Positions 1 through 8,250 of a stretch of DNA of 64,000 nt are shown here, in pieces. The translations under genes were made by a program, and so were the position numbers. Where the stretch lies: assembly GCA_963788125.1 (NCBI GenBank), contig CAWBFN010000002.1:2108001-2172000 (forward strand), written 5' to 3'. Source of the DNA: Bog-473 sp963788125. Lineage in GTDB: Bacteria; Actinomycetota; Acidimicrobiia; Acidimicrobiales; RAAP-2. The notes beneath the pieces were generated by a model that worked only from the letters and a program-made list of their open reading frames with translations, was not told the DNA's origin and did no database searches. Every line of letters begins with the position of its first letter. The first letter of the stretch is position 1.

Positions 1-335
1 TTCTGCTGGACCAGGCTCTCTGCGTCGGTCAAAGAGGTGCTCGGGTTGTAGCCGTCGTCCTTCACGGTGAGCTGCACCTTGTGGCCTTCAAGGCCGCCGT
101 GCGCATTGGTCCACGAGGCCCAGGCCTCCGCCGCCGGCGCGGTCTGGGAAATGGTCGACGCCTCGGGGCCGGTGCAACTGCAGATGAAGCCGATCTCCAA
201 CGTGTCCGGGGTGCTCGCCCCGGCCGTCTGGCTGAGGACGCCCCCGCCGACGACGCTCAGGCCGGCGACGATGGCCATGACCGAGAAGATCCGAACCCCG
301 AACCAGCTCCCCCGTTGCGTGCTCCTGCTGTGCAT
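1..335 (-). CDS. Branched-chain-type ABC transporter substrate-binding protein, N-terminal part (cut by window edge)
   Basis: Only the first ~111 codons are present; the gene runs off the left edge. The ATG at 335 follows an AAGGGGGG ribosome site about 7 bases upstream. Residues ~1-41 form a Sec signal peptide: basic start, then a hydrophobic stretch ending near QTAGAS. The mature part opens with a beta strand and a Cys pair (IGFICSCTGP) and continues to GGLEGHKVQLTVKDDGYNPS, the pattern of periplasmic-binding-fold type 1 proteins of the LivJ/HAAT family. These bind amino acids or small organic acids outside the membrane. It resembles the second binding protein at 11030, which shares the CSC motif and the GxxGHxVQ..xxDDGxNP pattern. 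Family assignment is firm; the ligand is unknown. Confidence 0.85.
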   Translation of the reverse strand, partial: MHSRSTQRGSWFGVRIFSVMAIVAGLSVVGGGVLSQTAGASTPDTLEIGFICSCTGPEASTISQTAPAAEAWASWTNAHGGLEGHKVQLTVKDDGYNPSTSLTDAESLVQQ

Positions 336-758
336 CGCCAACCCCCCTTGGTGGTCGTGTCCCGCTCTCGCGGCGGCCCGGCGTTCCAGCCATTCAGCTA
401 GGTAGCGCTGAGTCAGCTATCTACGCCGAGCGCAACATTACATCTCGCGCAACATTACGTGTCGATATCGCAACATATCATTTTGATTTCGACGTCGAGG
501 TGGAACTTTTATCATCCGGCACGGCGGCCGTCAACGTGCCCCGCAATGGAGGTCGCGGCCGTCGGGTGGCGGGGGAGGGCACGGCCGCCGGCGGTGGTAC
601 GGGGGAGGTCCGGCGGCGGTGGACGGGTTCGTGGCCCTCCGGCGCGACGGTATAGCGTTCTGCTCGCCCATCGGGGGGGCCTCGACCTGGCCTCCTCCTT
701 CGGCGACGATCGACCACGCCAACGAAGAGACCACGCCAACGAAGAGAGGGACGGGTCC
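336..758. promoter_or_regulatory. Divergent intergenic region with three CGCAACATTA-type direct repeats
   Basis: No convincing gene lies here. It separates the leftward binding-protein gene from the rightward enoyl-CoA hydratase. GCGCAACATTAC occurs at 430-441 and again at 447-458, and a shortened CGCAACATAT at 469-478. Another dyad-like stretch lies near 398-420 (AGCTAGGTAGCGCTGAGTCAGC). The direct repeats look like a regulator-binding array for one or both genes; the regulator is unknown. Confidence 0.45.
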
Positions 759-1673
759 ATGCCTGACTACCAATTCCTGCAGTACGAGGAGCACGACGAG
801 GGCACGATCGTCCGCATCCTGCTCGACCGGCCCGACACCCGGAATGCACAGAACCGGGGCCTGCTCGTCGAGCTCGACGACGCCTTCCGCACGGCCGAGA
901 AGGACGACAACGTCCGGGTGGTCATTCTCGGGGGGGTGGGACCGCTGTTCTCCTCGGGTCACGACATGGGGTCGGCGGTGGCCATGGAGGAGCGCACCTC
1001 GCACCCGACGAGGGCCATCGATGGCGGGACGCGCGTGGGCGCCGAGTCGCTCATGCTCCAGGAGTGGCACTACTACTTCCAGAACACGCTGCGCTGGCGG
1101 AACCTGACCAAGATCACGGTCGCCCAGGTGCAGGGCACCGTGTTCGCCGCCGGCCTCATGCTCATGTGGGCCTGCGACCTCATCGTGGCCGCCGAGAACG
1201 CCTACTTCGCCGATGTGGTGGGCACCCGCCTCGGCATGTGCGGGGTCGAGTACTTCGGCCACCCCTGGGAGTTCGGGCCCCGCAAGGCCAAGGAGCTCCT
1301 CCTCACCGGCGACGCCATCGATGTCGAGGAGGCCCACCGCCTGGGCATGGTCTCCAAGATCTTCCCGACAAAGGAGCTCTCGGAGAAGACCCTGGAGTAC
1401 GCCCGGCGGATCGCCAAGACACCCACGATGGCGGCGCTACTCATCAAGCAGGCGGTCAACCAGACGGTCGACAACATGGGCTTCTACAACTCGCTCAACG
1501 CCTGCTTCACGCTGCACGAGCTCAACCACTCCCACTGGGCCCAGATCCACGAGAACAAGATGGTGGTGGCCTCGCCCGAAGACGGGGCGGTCGACTGGCG
1601 GAACCCGCCGCCGGTCCTGGTGACGGTGCCCGAGGCGGTCGAGGGACCGCCCACCAAGTCGGCCAAGGGCTGA
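759..1673 (+). CDS. Enoyl-CoA hydratase/isomerase family protein
   Basis: 304 residues, slightly longer than a typical crotonase (~260). The open frame extends 100 codons upstream, but the ATG at 759 is preceded by GAGAGGG and the crotonase fold begins straight after it. The N-terminal DRPDTRNAQ (23-31) matches the acyl-CoA adenine-binding segment; the first oxyanion-hole strand is FSSGHDMGS (64-72); the second is VQGTVFAAG (124-132), followed by ACDLIVAAENAYF and the helix that normally carries catalytic acids (residues ~157-166). It probably hydrates, isomerises or otherwise processes an enoyl-CoA in the cytoplasm. The region between the two oxyanion motifs is longer than usual, so specificity cannot be deduced. 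Its 3' end is duplicated downstream (see repeat 1658-1768). Confidence 0.88.
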   Translation: MPDYQFLQYEEHDEGTIVRILLDRPDTRNAQNRGLLVELDDAFRTAEKDDNVRVVILGGVGPLFSSGHDMGSAVAMEERTSHPTRAIDGGTRVGAESLMLQEWHYYFQNTLRWRNLTKITVAQVQGTVFAAGLMLMWACDLIVAAENAYFADVVGTRLGMCGVEYFGHPWEFGPRKAKELLLTGDAIDVEEAHRLGMVSKIFPTKELSEKTLEYARRIAKTPTMAALLIKQAVNQTVDNMGFYNSLNACFTLHELNHSHWAQIHENKMVVASPEDGAVDWRNPPPVLVTVPEAVEGPPTKSAKG

Positions 1674-1768
1674 TCGCCCCGGCCGGGCCAGGTGATTCAA
1701 CGGCTGCACGTCGGCCAAGGACTGACCGCCCCGGGCCCAGGCGGGGTGGTTCAGGCGGTGCGGTGCAC
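1658..1768. repeat. Imperfect ~52-bp tandem duplication of the enoyl-CoA hydratase 3' end with stop codon
   Basis: Copy 1 starts at 1658 (GTCGGCCAAGGGCTGATCG...) and copy 2 at 1710 (GTCGGCCAAGGACTGACCG...). The first 25 bases agree at 23 positions, then similarity falls with small gaps, both ending in TGCAC. Each copy carries a plus-strand TGA (1671 and 1723, 52 bases apart and thus in different frames) and a TTCA that reads as TGA on the minus strand (1697 and 1751). The second of these minus-strand stops is the actual stop of the convergent P450 gene. Confidence 0.7.
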
Positions 1769-2977
1769 CGGCACGTTTGAGTAGCCGGCGACGTTGGACA
1801 TCTGCACCCGGGCCAGGCCGTCTTCGTCCACCTCGAAGTTGGGCCACCGCTTGATCAGCTCCTGCACGGCGACGCGACTCTCCACGCGGGCCAGGGCGGC
1901 GCCCAGGCAGCTGTGGATGCCGTAGCCGAGGCCGAGGGCCAAGGTCGGCTTGCGGTCGACGTTGAAGACGTCGGGCTCGTGGTAGAAGCGCTCGTCGCGG
2001 GTGGCTGACCCCGTGATCAGGATCGTCGGGTGGCCGGGGGGGATGGTCACGCCGCTGTAGGTGGACTCGCGCACCGAGTAGCGGCCTTGATACTGCGACG
2101 GGGGGTAGTAGCGCAGGATCTCCTCGACGGCCGAGGGGATCTTCTCCGGGTCGTCGCGGACCTTGGCGTACTGGTCGGGGTTCTTGTGGAACAGGTAGAC
2201 GGCGTTGCCCACCAGCTTGGTCACCGTCTCGGCGCCCGCCCCACCGAGCAGGCCGGCGAACCCGGCGATCTCCCCGTCGTCGAGGCGGGTCATCTCCCCG
2301 TCACCCCGGTCCACCTCCACCTGGGTCAGCCGGCTCAACATGTCGTCGCCCGGGTTGCGCCGCTTCTCCTCGGTCAACGCCAGCCAGTACATGCCGCTCT
2401 GCATCTGGGCCTCAATCCCCTCGGGCGTGGGGTCCATCTGGCCCGGCTCACGGTGCAGCCCGATGTCGAGCCAGTGCCGGATCTGCTGGCGGTCCTCCGC
2501 CGGGACGCCGAGCATGCGCGAGATGATCTCGACCGGGAACGGGCCGCTGAAGTCGGCCACGGCGTCGAAGGAGTCGGCGTCGTCGAAGGGGGCGAGGAAG
2601 GAGACGATGACCTCGCGCACCATCGGCTCGAGCGCCGTGACGGCCTTGGGGGTGAAGACGCGGGAGACCAGCGCCCGCAACCGGTCGTGGTCGGGGGGGT
2701 CCATCATGATGATGGAGCGGTACATCCTGATGATGTCCGGGTCGGTGTGCATGGTCGACAGGTCGACGCCGTGGGCCGAGGAGAAGGTCTGCCAGTCCTT
2801 GTGTGCCGCGCAGACGTCGTCGTAGCGGAACAACGCCCAGAAGTCGTACTTCTCGTTGAAGTAGACGGGGGCGTGGTCGCGCATGCGGCGGTACAGGTCG
2901 TAGGGACCGTTGAAGTACTCGTCGGAGAACGGATCGAACTCGAGCGGCATCTCGCTCAGCGTGGTCTCGGCGGTCAT
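1751..2977 (-). CDS. Cytochrome P450
   Basis: 408 residues, normal for a soluble bacterial P450. The I-helix oxygen-binding region is LLGGAGAETVT (243-253), the K-helix ExxR is E286-ILR289, and the heme loop is LGYGIHSCLG with the thiolate Cys357; the usual leading Phe is Leu. It hydroxylates or otherwise oxidises an unknown substrate using ferredoxin and reductase partners that are not encoded nearby. The ATG follows GGAGGGGAAAGG, and it overlaps the upstream SDR stop by four bases (ATGA), so the two are translationally coupled and probably act on related intermediates. Confidence 0.95.
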   Translation of the reverse strand: MTAETTLSEMPLEFDPFSDEYFNGPYDLYRRMRDHAPVYFNEKYDFWALFRYDDVCAAHKDWQTFSSAHGVDLSTMHTDPDIIRMYRSIIMMDPPDHDRLRALVSRVFTPKAVTALEPMVREVIVSFLAPFDDADSFDAVADFSGPFPVEIISRMLGVPAEDRQQIRHWLDIGLHREPGQMDPTPEGIEAQMQSGMYWLALTEEKRRNPGDDMLSRLTQVEVDRGDGEMTRLDDGEIAGFAGLLGGAGAETVTKLVGNAVYLFHKNPDQYAKVRDDPEKIPSAVEEILRYYPPSQYQGRYSVRESTYSGVTIPPGHPTILITGSATRDERFYHEPDVFNVDRKPTLALGLGYGIHSCLGAALARVESRVAVQELIKRWPNFEVDEDGLARVQMSNVAGYSNVPVHRTA

Positions 2978-3804
2978 GGCCTTTCCCCTCCATCGGCAGT
3001 GGGTCCTGGCCCGATCGTACTGGCCGAGAAGGGGTTCGGTACGACCGTCGACCCCTCACGACCGGCCGGCAACTGGTCCGGCATCACGTGGACCTCGTCG
3101 ATCCGTGCGCCGCTGCCCAGCACCCGGACGACCTGGTCGGCCATGGCCTCGGCGGTCATGGGTGGTGAGGACGACATGTAGCCCTCGGCGGCCCAGCGGC
3201 TATGGAGGGTTCCGGCCAGGTCGGGGTCCCAGCCGGCGGAGAACTCGGTGATGGTCGGACCGACGACGAAGTTCGTCACCCGCAGCCAGGGGTTTTCGTT
3301 GCGCAGGCTGCGAGCGAACTGGTGGACTGCGGCCTTGCTGGTGGTGTAGGCGATGAGGCCGGGGAGGGGCCGAACGATCCCCGAGGAGCCCAGGAGCAGG
3401 AGCCGGCCCGAGGATGCCTCCAGGTGGGGGAGGGCGGCCCGGCTGACCAGGGCGGCGCCCACCACGTTCGTCTCCATCACGTCGCGCCAGGTGTCCCCGT
3501 CGGCGTCCGCAAACCGCACAAGGGGGGACTTCCCCGCGGCGTAGACCACGGCATCGAGGCCGCCGAACCTCTCGACCGCCTCCTCGACGGCGCCAGCACA
3601 CTGCTCCTCGCGGCGCACATCGCAGGCCACGGCGAAGCTGCTCCCTCCGGCAGCGTCGACGGCGTCTTCGAGGAGCTCGGTCCGCCGGGCGGCGAAGGCC
3701 ACGGCGGCGCCCGCCTGCGCCGACTGGATCCCCACGGCGCGCCCGATGCCGGTCGACGCCCCCACCACCAGGATCCGGTACCCGTCCAGCATCGTCACTC
3801 GCAC
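2974..3804 (-). CDS. Short-chain dehydrogenase/reductase
   Basis: Up to 276 residues. A classical SDR: cofactor-binding GASTGIG near residues 15-21, a Rossmann fold, NNAG-equivalent YAAGK, active-site YTTSK and a C-terminal substrate lid. The frame opens with GTG at 3804, but the GGGAGG ribosome site is too close to that codon; the GTG at 3798 or ATG at 3792 is a better spaced start. It reads first in a two-gene unit with the P450, whose start overlaps its stop. Probable role: NAD(P)-dependent oxidation or reduction of an alcohol or ketone made or used by the P450. Confidence 0.92.
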   Translation of the reverse strand: MRVTMLDGYRILVVGASTGIGRAVGIQSAQAGAAVAFAARRTELLEDAVDAAGGSSFAVACDVRREEQCAGAVEEAVERFGGLDAVVYAAGKSPLVRFADADGDTWRDVMETNVVGAALVSRAALPHLEASSGRLLLLGSSGIVRPLPGLIAYTTSKAAVHQFARSLRNENPWLRVTNFVVGPTITEFSAGWDPDLAGTLHSRWAAEGYMSSSPPMTAEAMADQVVRVLGSGARIDEVHVMPDQLPAGREGSTVVPNPFSASTIGPGPTADGGERP

Positions 3805-3900
3805 CCTCCCGTAGGACGCGGCGGGGGTGCCCGCCGGAGCGGCATGTTAGTGCTTGCCCGTACGGGAGGCGCCGAGCGGATCCTTGCCGCTCGACCTACG

Positions 3901-4113
3901 TCACGAGCCCGAGCGGACCTCCACGTCGGCGTCGTCGGGCATCGGCTGCTTGAACCAGCGATCCGGCGTGTCCTCGATGAACGCCAGCATGCCGGGCCGG
4001 CCGAAGAACGCACTCTCGATGCGCGAGACCGTCACCACGTCGCCCGTCCGGGTACGCACGGCGTCGCCGACACGGACGTCGCTGGCCTTTACTGTCTTCC
4101 ACGTTTCGGACAT
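3901..4113 (-). CDS. Small conserved-looking hypothetical protein (70 aa)
   Basis: 70 residues, acidic, no membrane segment. The sequence has a compact beta-rich look: VKASDVRVGDAVRTRTGDVVTV resembles the opening of SH3-like or Hint-like small barrels (a ...xDVxxGDxVxxxxGxxxxV pattern). AAAGGAG lies ~13 bases before the ATG. It follows glutathione peroxidase by 50 bases on the same strand, so co-transcription is likely. I do not recognise a named family and assign no function. Confidence 0.6.
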   Translation of the reverse strand: MSETWKTVKASDVRVGDAVRTRTGDVVTVSRIESAFFGRPGMLAFIEDTPDRWFKQPMPDDADVEVRSGS

Positions 4114-4163
4114 GGTGCGCGCGTTACTCCTTTGGCTCCCCGGCGACTCGGCCGGAGGGATCG

Positions 4164-4652
4164 TCAGTTGGGCAGGACGGAGGTGACCGCGCCGACCAGC
4201 TCCTCGGCATCGGGCTCGACGGTGGGCCGGAAGCGGCCGACGACCTCACCGGACGGCGAGATCAGGAACTTCTCGAAATTCCACTGAATGTCCCCGGCCT
4301 CCCCGGCCGCGTCGGGCGTGGCGGTCAGCTCGGCGTAGAGCGGGTGGCGGCGCTGGCCGTTGACGTCCACCTTCTCGGTGATCGGGAAGGTCACCCCGTA
4401 GGTGGAGGAACAGAAGGTCGAGATCTCCTCCGCCGAGCCCGGCTCCTGGCCGCCGAACTGGTTGCAGGGGACGCCCAGCACGGTGAAGCCGCGCTCGGCG
4501 TAGGTCTTCTGCAGCTCTTCGAGGCCGGTGTACTGGGGCGTCAGGCCGCACTTGGACGCCACGTTCACCACGAGAACCGCCTTTCCACGGAGCGATTCCA
4601 GATTCAAGGGCTCTCCACTCAGGGAGGAGATGTTCTGTGTGTAGATCGACAT
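4164..4652 (-). CDS. Glutathione peroxidase-type thiol peroxidase
   Basis: 162 residues, full length for the bacterial Cys-type family. The peroxidatic Cys35 lies in VNVASKCGLTPQY; the tetrad partners are visible as Gln69 in CNQFGGQEPG and Trp124-Asn125 in QWNFEKFL. A second Cys81 (TFCSS) is in the region where the resolving Cys of thioredoxin-dependent members sits. It reduces hydroperoxides in the cytoplasm. In an actinobacterium the donor is more likely thioredoxin than glutathione (inference). Confidence 0.93.
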   Translation of the reverse strand: MSIYTQNISSLSGEPLNLESLRGKAVLVVNVASKCGLTPQYTGLEELQKTYAERGFTVLGVPCNQFGGQEPGSAEEISTFCSSTYGVTFPITEKVDVNGQRRHPLYAELTATPDAAGEAGDIQWNFEKFLISPSGEVVGRFRPTVEPDAEELVGAVTSVLPN

Positions 4653-4700
4653 GGTGCAGACCCTATCGGCAATATCGGGCGACGTGCCGGGGGCCGGGGT

Positions 4701-5441
4701 TCAGGATCGAACGGCTCGAGCACCGGTGATCAGGCGTTCGCGGTCGAACATCCGAGAGACGATCCGCAGGGCCCGCAGATCGATCACCAACAGCGCGATG
4801 GCAAAGATCAGCGCGACCTTGAAGGTCGGATGGATGGCCCCGACCCCGAGGAGCACGACCACGACGAGGGGCGGAAAGCTGGCCAGTGTCCCCAGCTGCT
4901 GGGCCACGCGCACCTCGCTCGCCCGGACCGACACTGCCATTCCCACCACGATCGACCAACCGGCCAGCAGGGGGGCGAGGAGAAAGAGGGCGAGCAGCAC
5001 CGGGCCCTGGTTGAAGACGGCCGAGGCCACGTCCGGGTGGGCGAACAGCGCCACGACGGCGAGAAAGAGCCCGAACACCACGTAGGAGAGGGTCAAGGTG
5101 GGCATCATGACCGCCACGGCCTTGCCCACGATGAACTCCTGCGTCCGCAGTGGCGTGGTGAGCACCGGTTCGAGCGTCCCTTGCTCGCGCTCGCCGACCA
5201 CCGTGTAGGCCGCCAGGGTCGACGGCATGATGACCGGGATCAGGAGCAGGAGCAGGAGGGGGAGGTCGTAGTAGGTGGTGTCCGAGGCGGAGTAGGGGGC
5301 GAGGAAGATGGAGAGCGTGGGCTGCACGAGAAAGATGGCCGGCAGGACGGCCATGGCCACGACGATGGACCGCTTGCGCCGGTAGTCCTGCAGCTCCTTG
5401 CGGACGACGGCGCGGACGCGAGCGGCGTCGAGACTGCCCAT
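4701..5441 (-). CDS. ABC transporter permease (ABC-2 type)
   Basis: 246 residues from the ATG at 5441; the open frame continues upstream but there overlaps the ATPase gene in another frame. The N-terminal cytoplasmic segment (ARVRAVVRKELQDYRRKR) precedes about six hydrophobic segments. The motif VVGEREQGTLEPVLTTPLR (~85-103) is the signature of NatB/ABC-2 exporters. It begins 11 bases after the ATPase stop, so the pair is an operon forming an efflux-type ABC transporter. Substrate unknown. Confidence 0.9.
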   Translation of the reverse strand: MGSLDAARVRAVVRKELQDYRRKRSIVVAMAVLPAIFLVQPTLSIFLAPYSASDTTYYDLPLLLLLLIPVIMPSTLAAYTVVGEREQGTLEPVLTTPLRTQEFIVGKAVAVMMPTLTLSYVVFGLFLAVVALFAHPDVASAVFNQGPVLLALFLLAPLLAGWSIVVGMAVSVRASEVRVAQQLGTLASFPPLVVVVLLGVGAIHPTFKVALIFAIALLVIDLRALRIVSRMFDRERLITGARAVRS

Positions 5442-5452
5442 CCTCGTGCGCC

Positions 5453-6484
5453 TCACGGTCTGCGGGCCTCCACGTCCTCGTCGACCAGCTCGAGGTAGAC
5501 GTCTTCGAGCGAGTGCTGCGCTTCGGCGATGGAGAGGACGTCGGCTCCTGCCCCGACGAGCCCACGGGCCACCTCCGGTGCGGCAGCCCGGGTGTCGGTC
5601 ACCGAGAGCACGTAGGAGGCCGGATCCTCCGCCCGCCAACTCTCCACGGCGGGGATGCGGGAGAAGATCTGCCCGGGGTCCTCGAGCGGCGCCAGGGTCT
5701 TGACGACGAGTGCGCTCTCGAAGAGCTGGGCCCGCAGGTCCTCGGGCCTGCCGATGGTGCGCAACGTCGTGTTCAAGATGGCCACCCGGTCGCAGAGCCG
5801 CTCGGCTTCTTCCAGCCGGTGGGTGGTGAGGAAGATGGTCACCCCCCTCTCCCGCAGGCTGTGGATCAGCTCGTGCACCTCGCGGGCGGCCACCGGGTCG
5901 AGGCCGGACGTCGGCTCGTCGAGGAACATGATCGTCGGGTCGCTCAGAAGGGTCCGTGCCAGCCCCACCCGCTGGCGGAGTCCCTTGGAGAGCCCTCCGC
6001 ACAGATCGCCCGCCCGATCGCCGAGGTTGACGGCCGCAAGGGCGTCCCTGATTCGCGCGCCGGCCTGGTGGAGTCCGTAGAGGCCGGCGAAGAACTCCAG
6101 GTTCTCGGTCACCGTGAGCCGTAGATAGAGGCCGGGCGACTCGGGCATGATGGAGATGCGCTGGCGGATCTCCACGCCGTTCTCCGGCGTGAGCGGAATG
6201 CCTGCGATGGTGGCCGTGCCCGACGTGGGGGCGATCAGCGTGCCGAGCGTGCGCACGGTGGTCGTCTTGCCGGCCCCGTTGGGTCCGAGGAAGCCGAACA
6301 CCTCACCGTGGGCGACCTCGAAGGAGACCTCCGAAAAGGCGGTCCGCTGGCCGAAGCGCTTGGTCAGCCGGTCGACGACGAGGGCGGGTTGGCCGTCGCG
6401 ACCCTCGGTGGCCGGTGCGTGGAGGCCCGCCTGCGGCCCATCGTCGCCGGCTACGACGTCGAGCGGCAGCTGCGGCACCGTCAT
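5453..6484 (-). CDS. ABC transporter ATP-binding protein
   Basis: 343 residues. Walker A GPNGAGKTT at 67-75, signature LSKGLRQR at 165-172, Walker B TIMFLDEPTSGLD at 184-196, and a His switch in LTTHRLEEAE. The C-terminal ~100 residues match the accessory domain of drug- or sodium-export ATPases of the NatA/DrrA type. The ATG follows GGAGGAG at 7 bases. It energises the permease encoded immediately downstream. The N-terminal 30 residues before the core are non-conserved, so a later start is possible, but the ribosome site favours this one. Confidence 0.95.
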   Translation of the reverse strand: MTVPQLPLDVVAGDDGPQAGLHAPATEGRDGQPALVVDRLTKRFGQRTAFSEVSFEVAHGEVFGFLGPNGAGKTTTVRTLGTLIAPTSGTATIAGIPLTPENGVEIRQRISIMPESPGLYLRLTVTENLEFFAGLYGLHQAGARIRDALAAVNLGDRAGDLCGGLSKGLRQRVGLARTLLSDPTIMFLDEPTSGLDPVAAREVHELIHSLRERGVTIFLTTHRLEEAERLCDRVAILNTTLRTIGRPEDLRAQLFESALVVKTLAPLEDPGQIFSRIPAVESWRAEDPASYVLSVTDTRAAAPEVARGLVGAGADVLSIAEAQHSLEDVYLELVDEDVEARRP

Positions 6485-6691
6485 GCGCGTCTCCTCCCCG
6501 GCGGGGAGCGCCCGGCCGTGGGTGTCATGTCACAACTGTACAAGAGGGGCGCGGACGACTCTGTTGGGGGGGTATTGAGCCGACGTTTGGGGCGAATTGT
6601 GGCGTAATCCGTATATTTCCGAGGGTAAGCATCCGAGGGTGAACGCCGAACACCCCGTGAGTGTCTACATCCACCAGGAAACGGAGCGGAC

Positions 6692-7240
6692 ATGTTCGGA
6701 AACGGTGCAGGCAAGGGGTTCGGTTTCGGACTCGGCTTCAACCTGATCGGGCTGTTGGTCGTCATCGCCATCCTGGGGGTCGCCGCGGCGCTGTCGGTCT
6801 CGGCCTTGGACGGGGGGACGACCGGTCTCACGTCCGGGACCGTCTCCGGCCTCACGGCGACGACCGCCACCGGGACGAAGACCCCGACCGCCACCGGGGC
6901 GACGACTCCCACCGGCACACTTGCCACCGGCAGGCCGACCACCGGCACACCGACCACCGCCGCCCCAGCGGGCACCACTGCCGTGGGCCGCGCCGCGGCC
7001 GTCGCGGCGTGCAACTCCGACGCCTCGGAGGTCGAGACGGCGGTCATGGCGTACGCCGTGGGGCACGGCAGTGCCGTGGGCGTGACGCCGGCACTGCTCT
7101 CGTCCTACCTCCAGGCCTTCCCCTCCAGCCCGGACTTCTCGATCTCCATCGTCTCGGGCGTGGTGATGGTCGCCGCACCGAAGACGGCCACGCCCGTGCC
7201 CTACGACGCTCCCGGCGCGTGCGCCCAGGCGGGGTCCTAG
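6692..7240 (+). CDS. Prepilin-like (pseudopilin) protein with Thr-rich linker, lacking Glu5
   Basis: 182 residues with a GGAG ribosome site. The N-terminus (GLGFNLIGLLVVIAILGVAA, residues ~13-32) has the shape of a type IV prepilin: short basic/Gly-rich leader, Gly at -1, Phe at +1, then a 20-residue hydrophobic helix. At +5, where nearly all pilins have Glu, there is Gly. Residues ~45-100 are a Thr/Pro/Gly linker with TATGT/TGTPTT repeats. The C-terminal part (AACNSDASEVETAVMAYAV ... then a second Cys near the end) resembles the soluble domain of actinobacterial GspG-like pseudopilins, with two Cys likely paired. Expected to be membrane-anchored and exposed. No pilus assembly genes are in the window. 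Confidence 0.7.
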   Translation: MFGNGAGKGFGFGLGFNLIGLLVVIAILGVAAALSVSALDGGTTGLTSGTVSGLTATTATGTKTPTATGATTPTGTLATGRPTTGTPTTAAPAGTTAVGRAAAVAACNSDASEVETAVMAYAVGHGSAVGVTPALLSSYLQAFPSSPDFSISIVSGVVMVAAPKTATPVPYDAPGACAQAGS

Positions 7241-8130
7241 GACTGCGGGGACTCTTCGGTCTGCTCGACCCACCCGAATGTCTCCGCCGCGTGGGACCGG
7301 GCGAGATCGACGAGGGGGACGGCGACCCCGGTCTCGGCGGCCAACTCCTGCACCGCCTCCAGATCCTTGTCGAGGTTGCGCGCGTAGTGCTGCACCGGCC
7401 GGGAGAACTCGTCCACCGTGCTGGCCGACATCCTGAGCCGCTGCAGCCGCAACAGGGAGCTGCCATCGGGATCGGAGGCCTCGACCGCCGCGACCAACGT
7501 CCTCGGGTCGACGCCCGCGGCCGACGCAAGCTCCACTGCTTCGTGCACCGCTCGCCAACGGCCGGCCGTGACGACCTGGCACCCCAGCTTTGTCGCCATC
7601 CCTGCCCCCAGCGGGCCGCAGTGCATCACCTGTTGCGCGATGTCGTCGAGCACCGGCCGGACTCGGCGGAGTACGTCGTCTGGCCCGCCGACGAACAACA
7701 GCAACCCGTTGTCCGCCGCGCGGCTGCCGAGGTTCACACCGCAGTCGAGGAGGGTGACCCCCTGCGACGCGCAGGGACCGGCCAGGTCGCGGATGGCCCG
7801 GACCGGTATGGTCGCCGTCACCAGAACGACCAGACCCCGATGCGCGGCGCGCAAGATGCCTTCGCCTCCCTCGAGGGCGGCCCTCACCTGCTCGGCGTCG
7901 ACCACCGAGATGAACACGATGTCGCTCCTGGCGGCCACGTCCCCCGCCGAGTTGAGGGCGGTCGGCACCCCGCTGAGCCCCCGTGCGGCCTCGGGCCGGA
8001 CGTCGTGGACGGCGGGAACGCGTCCTCGGCGCGCCAGGCTGACGGCGATTCCCCCACCGATCGTGCCGAGCCCGACGACGCCCACTCGCTGACCGCCGGT
8101 ACCCCGCGACTGCAGGGTGGCAGCGCCCAT
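7237..8130 (-). CDS. NAD(P)-binding 3-hydroxyisobutyrate/6-phosphogluconate dehydrogenase-family protein
   Basis: 297 residues. Rossmann motif VGVVGLGTIGGGIA at ~15-28, then the beta-hydroxyacid dehydrogenase layout: DIVFISVVDAEQV, a substrate-binding region DCGVNLGSRAADNG (the family consensus is D.PVSGG..gA..G, here altered), and the catalytic Lys helix GPLGAGMATKLGCQVV. The C-terminal helical domain follows. It should oxidise a beta-hydroxy acid or reduce a related imine. It is convergent with the prepilin gene: the two stops share CTAG at 7237-7240. It diverges from the isomerase gene at 8251. Confidence 0.88.
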   Translation of the reverse strand: MGAATLQSRGTGGQRVGVVGLGTIGGGIAVSLARRGRVPAVHDVRPEAARGLSGVPTALNSAGDVAARSDIVFISVVDAEQVRAALEGGEGILRAAHRGLVVLVTATIPVRAIRDLAGPCASQGVTLLDCGVNLGSRAADNGLLLFVGGPDDVLRRVRPVLDDIAQQVMHCGPLGAGMATKLGCQVVTAGRWRAVHEAVELASAAGVDPRTLVAAVEASDPDGSSLLRLQRLRMSASTVDEFSRPVQHYARNLDKDLEAVQELAAETGVAVPLVDLARSHAAETFGWVEQTEESPQS

Positions 8131-8250
8131 GAGCGAGACAGTAGCTCAGGGTCATACCCGTCCAGCCGCTGGCAGGACCGAACGCGGTATGCAATGGTGC
8201 GAATGCGTACTCGCCGTGGCCCGCCGTTGGAGACGAAGGGGAGGTGGCTC

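Noticed and set aside
2030..3181. 383-codon plus-strand open frame
   Set aside because: It is antisense to the P450 and SDR, which have complete family motifs; the translated product is Val/Gly/His/Arg-rich without any motif.
6661..8250. Long plus-strand open frame (814 codons) running into the isomerase gene
   Set aside because: Before 8251 it overlaps the prepilin-like gene in another frame and lies antisense to the dehydrogenase at 7237-8130; its composition is Arg/Gly/His-rich noise and the real start at 8251 has a good ribosome site.
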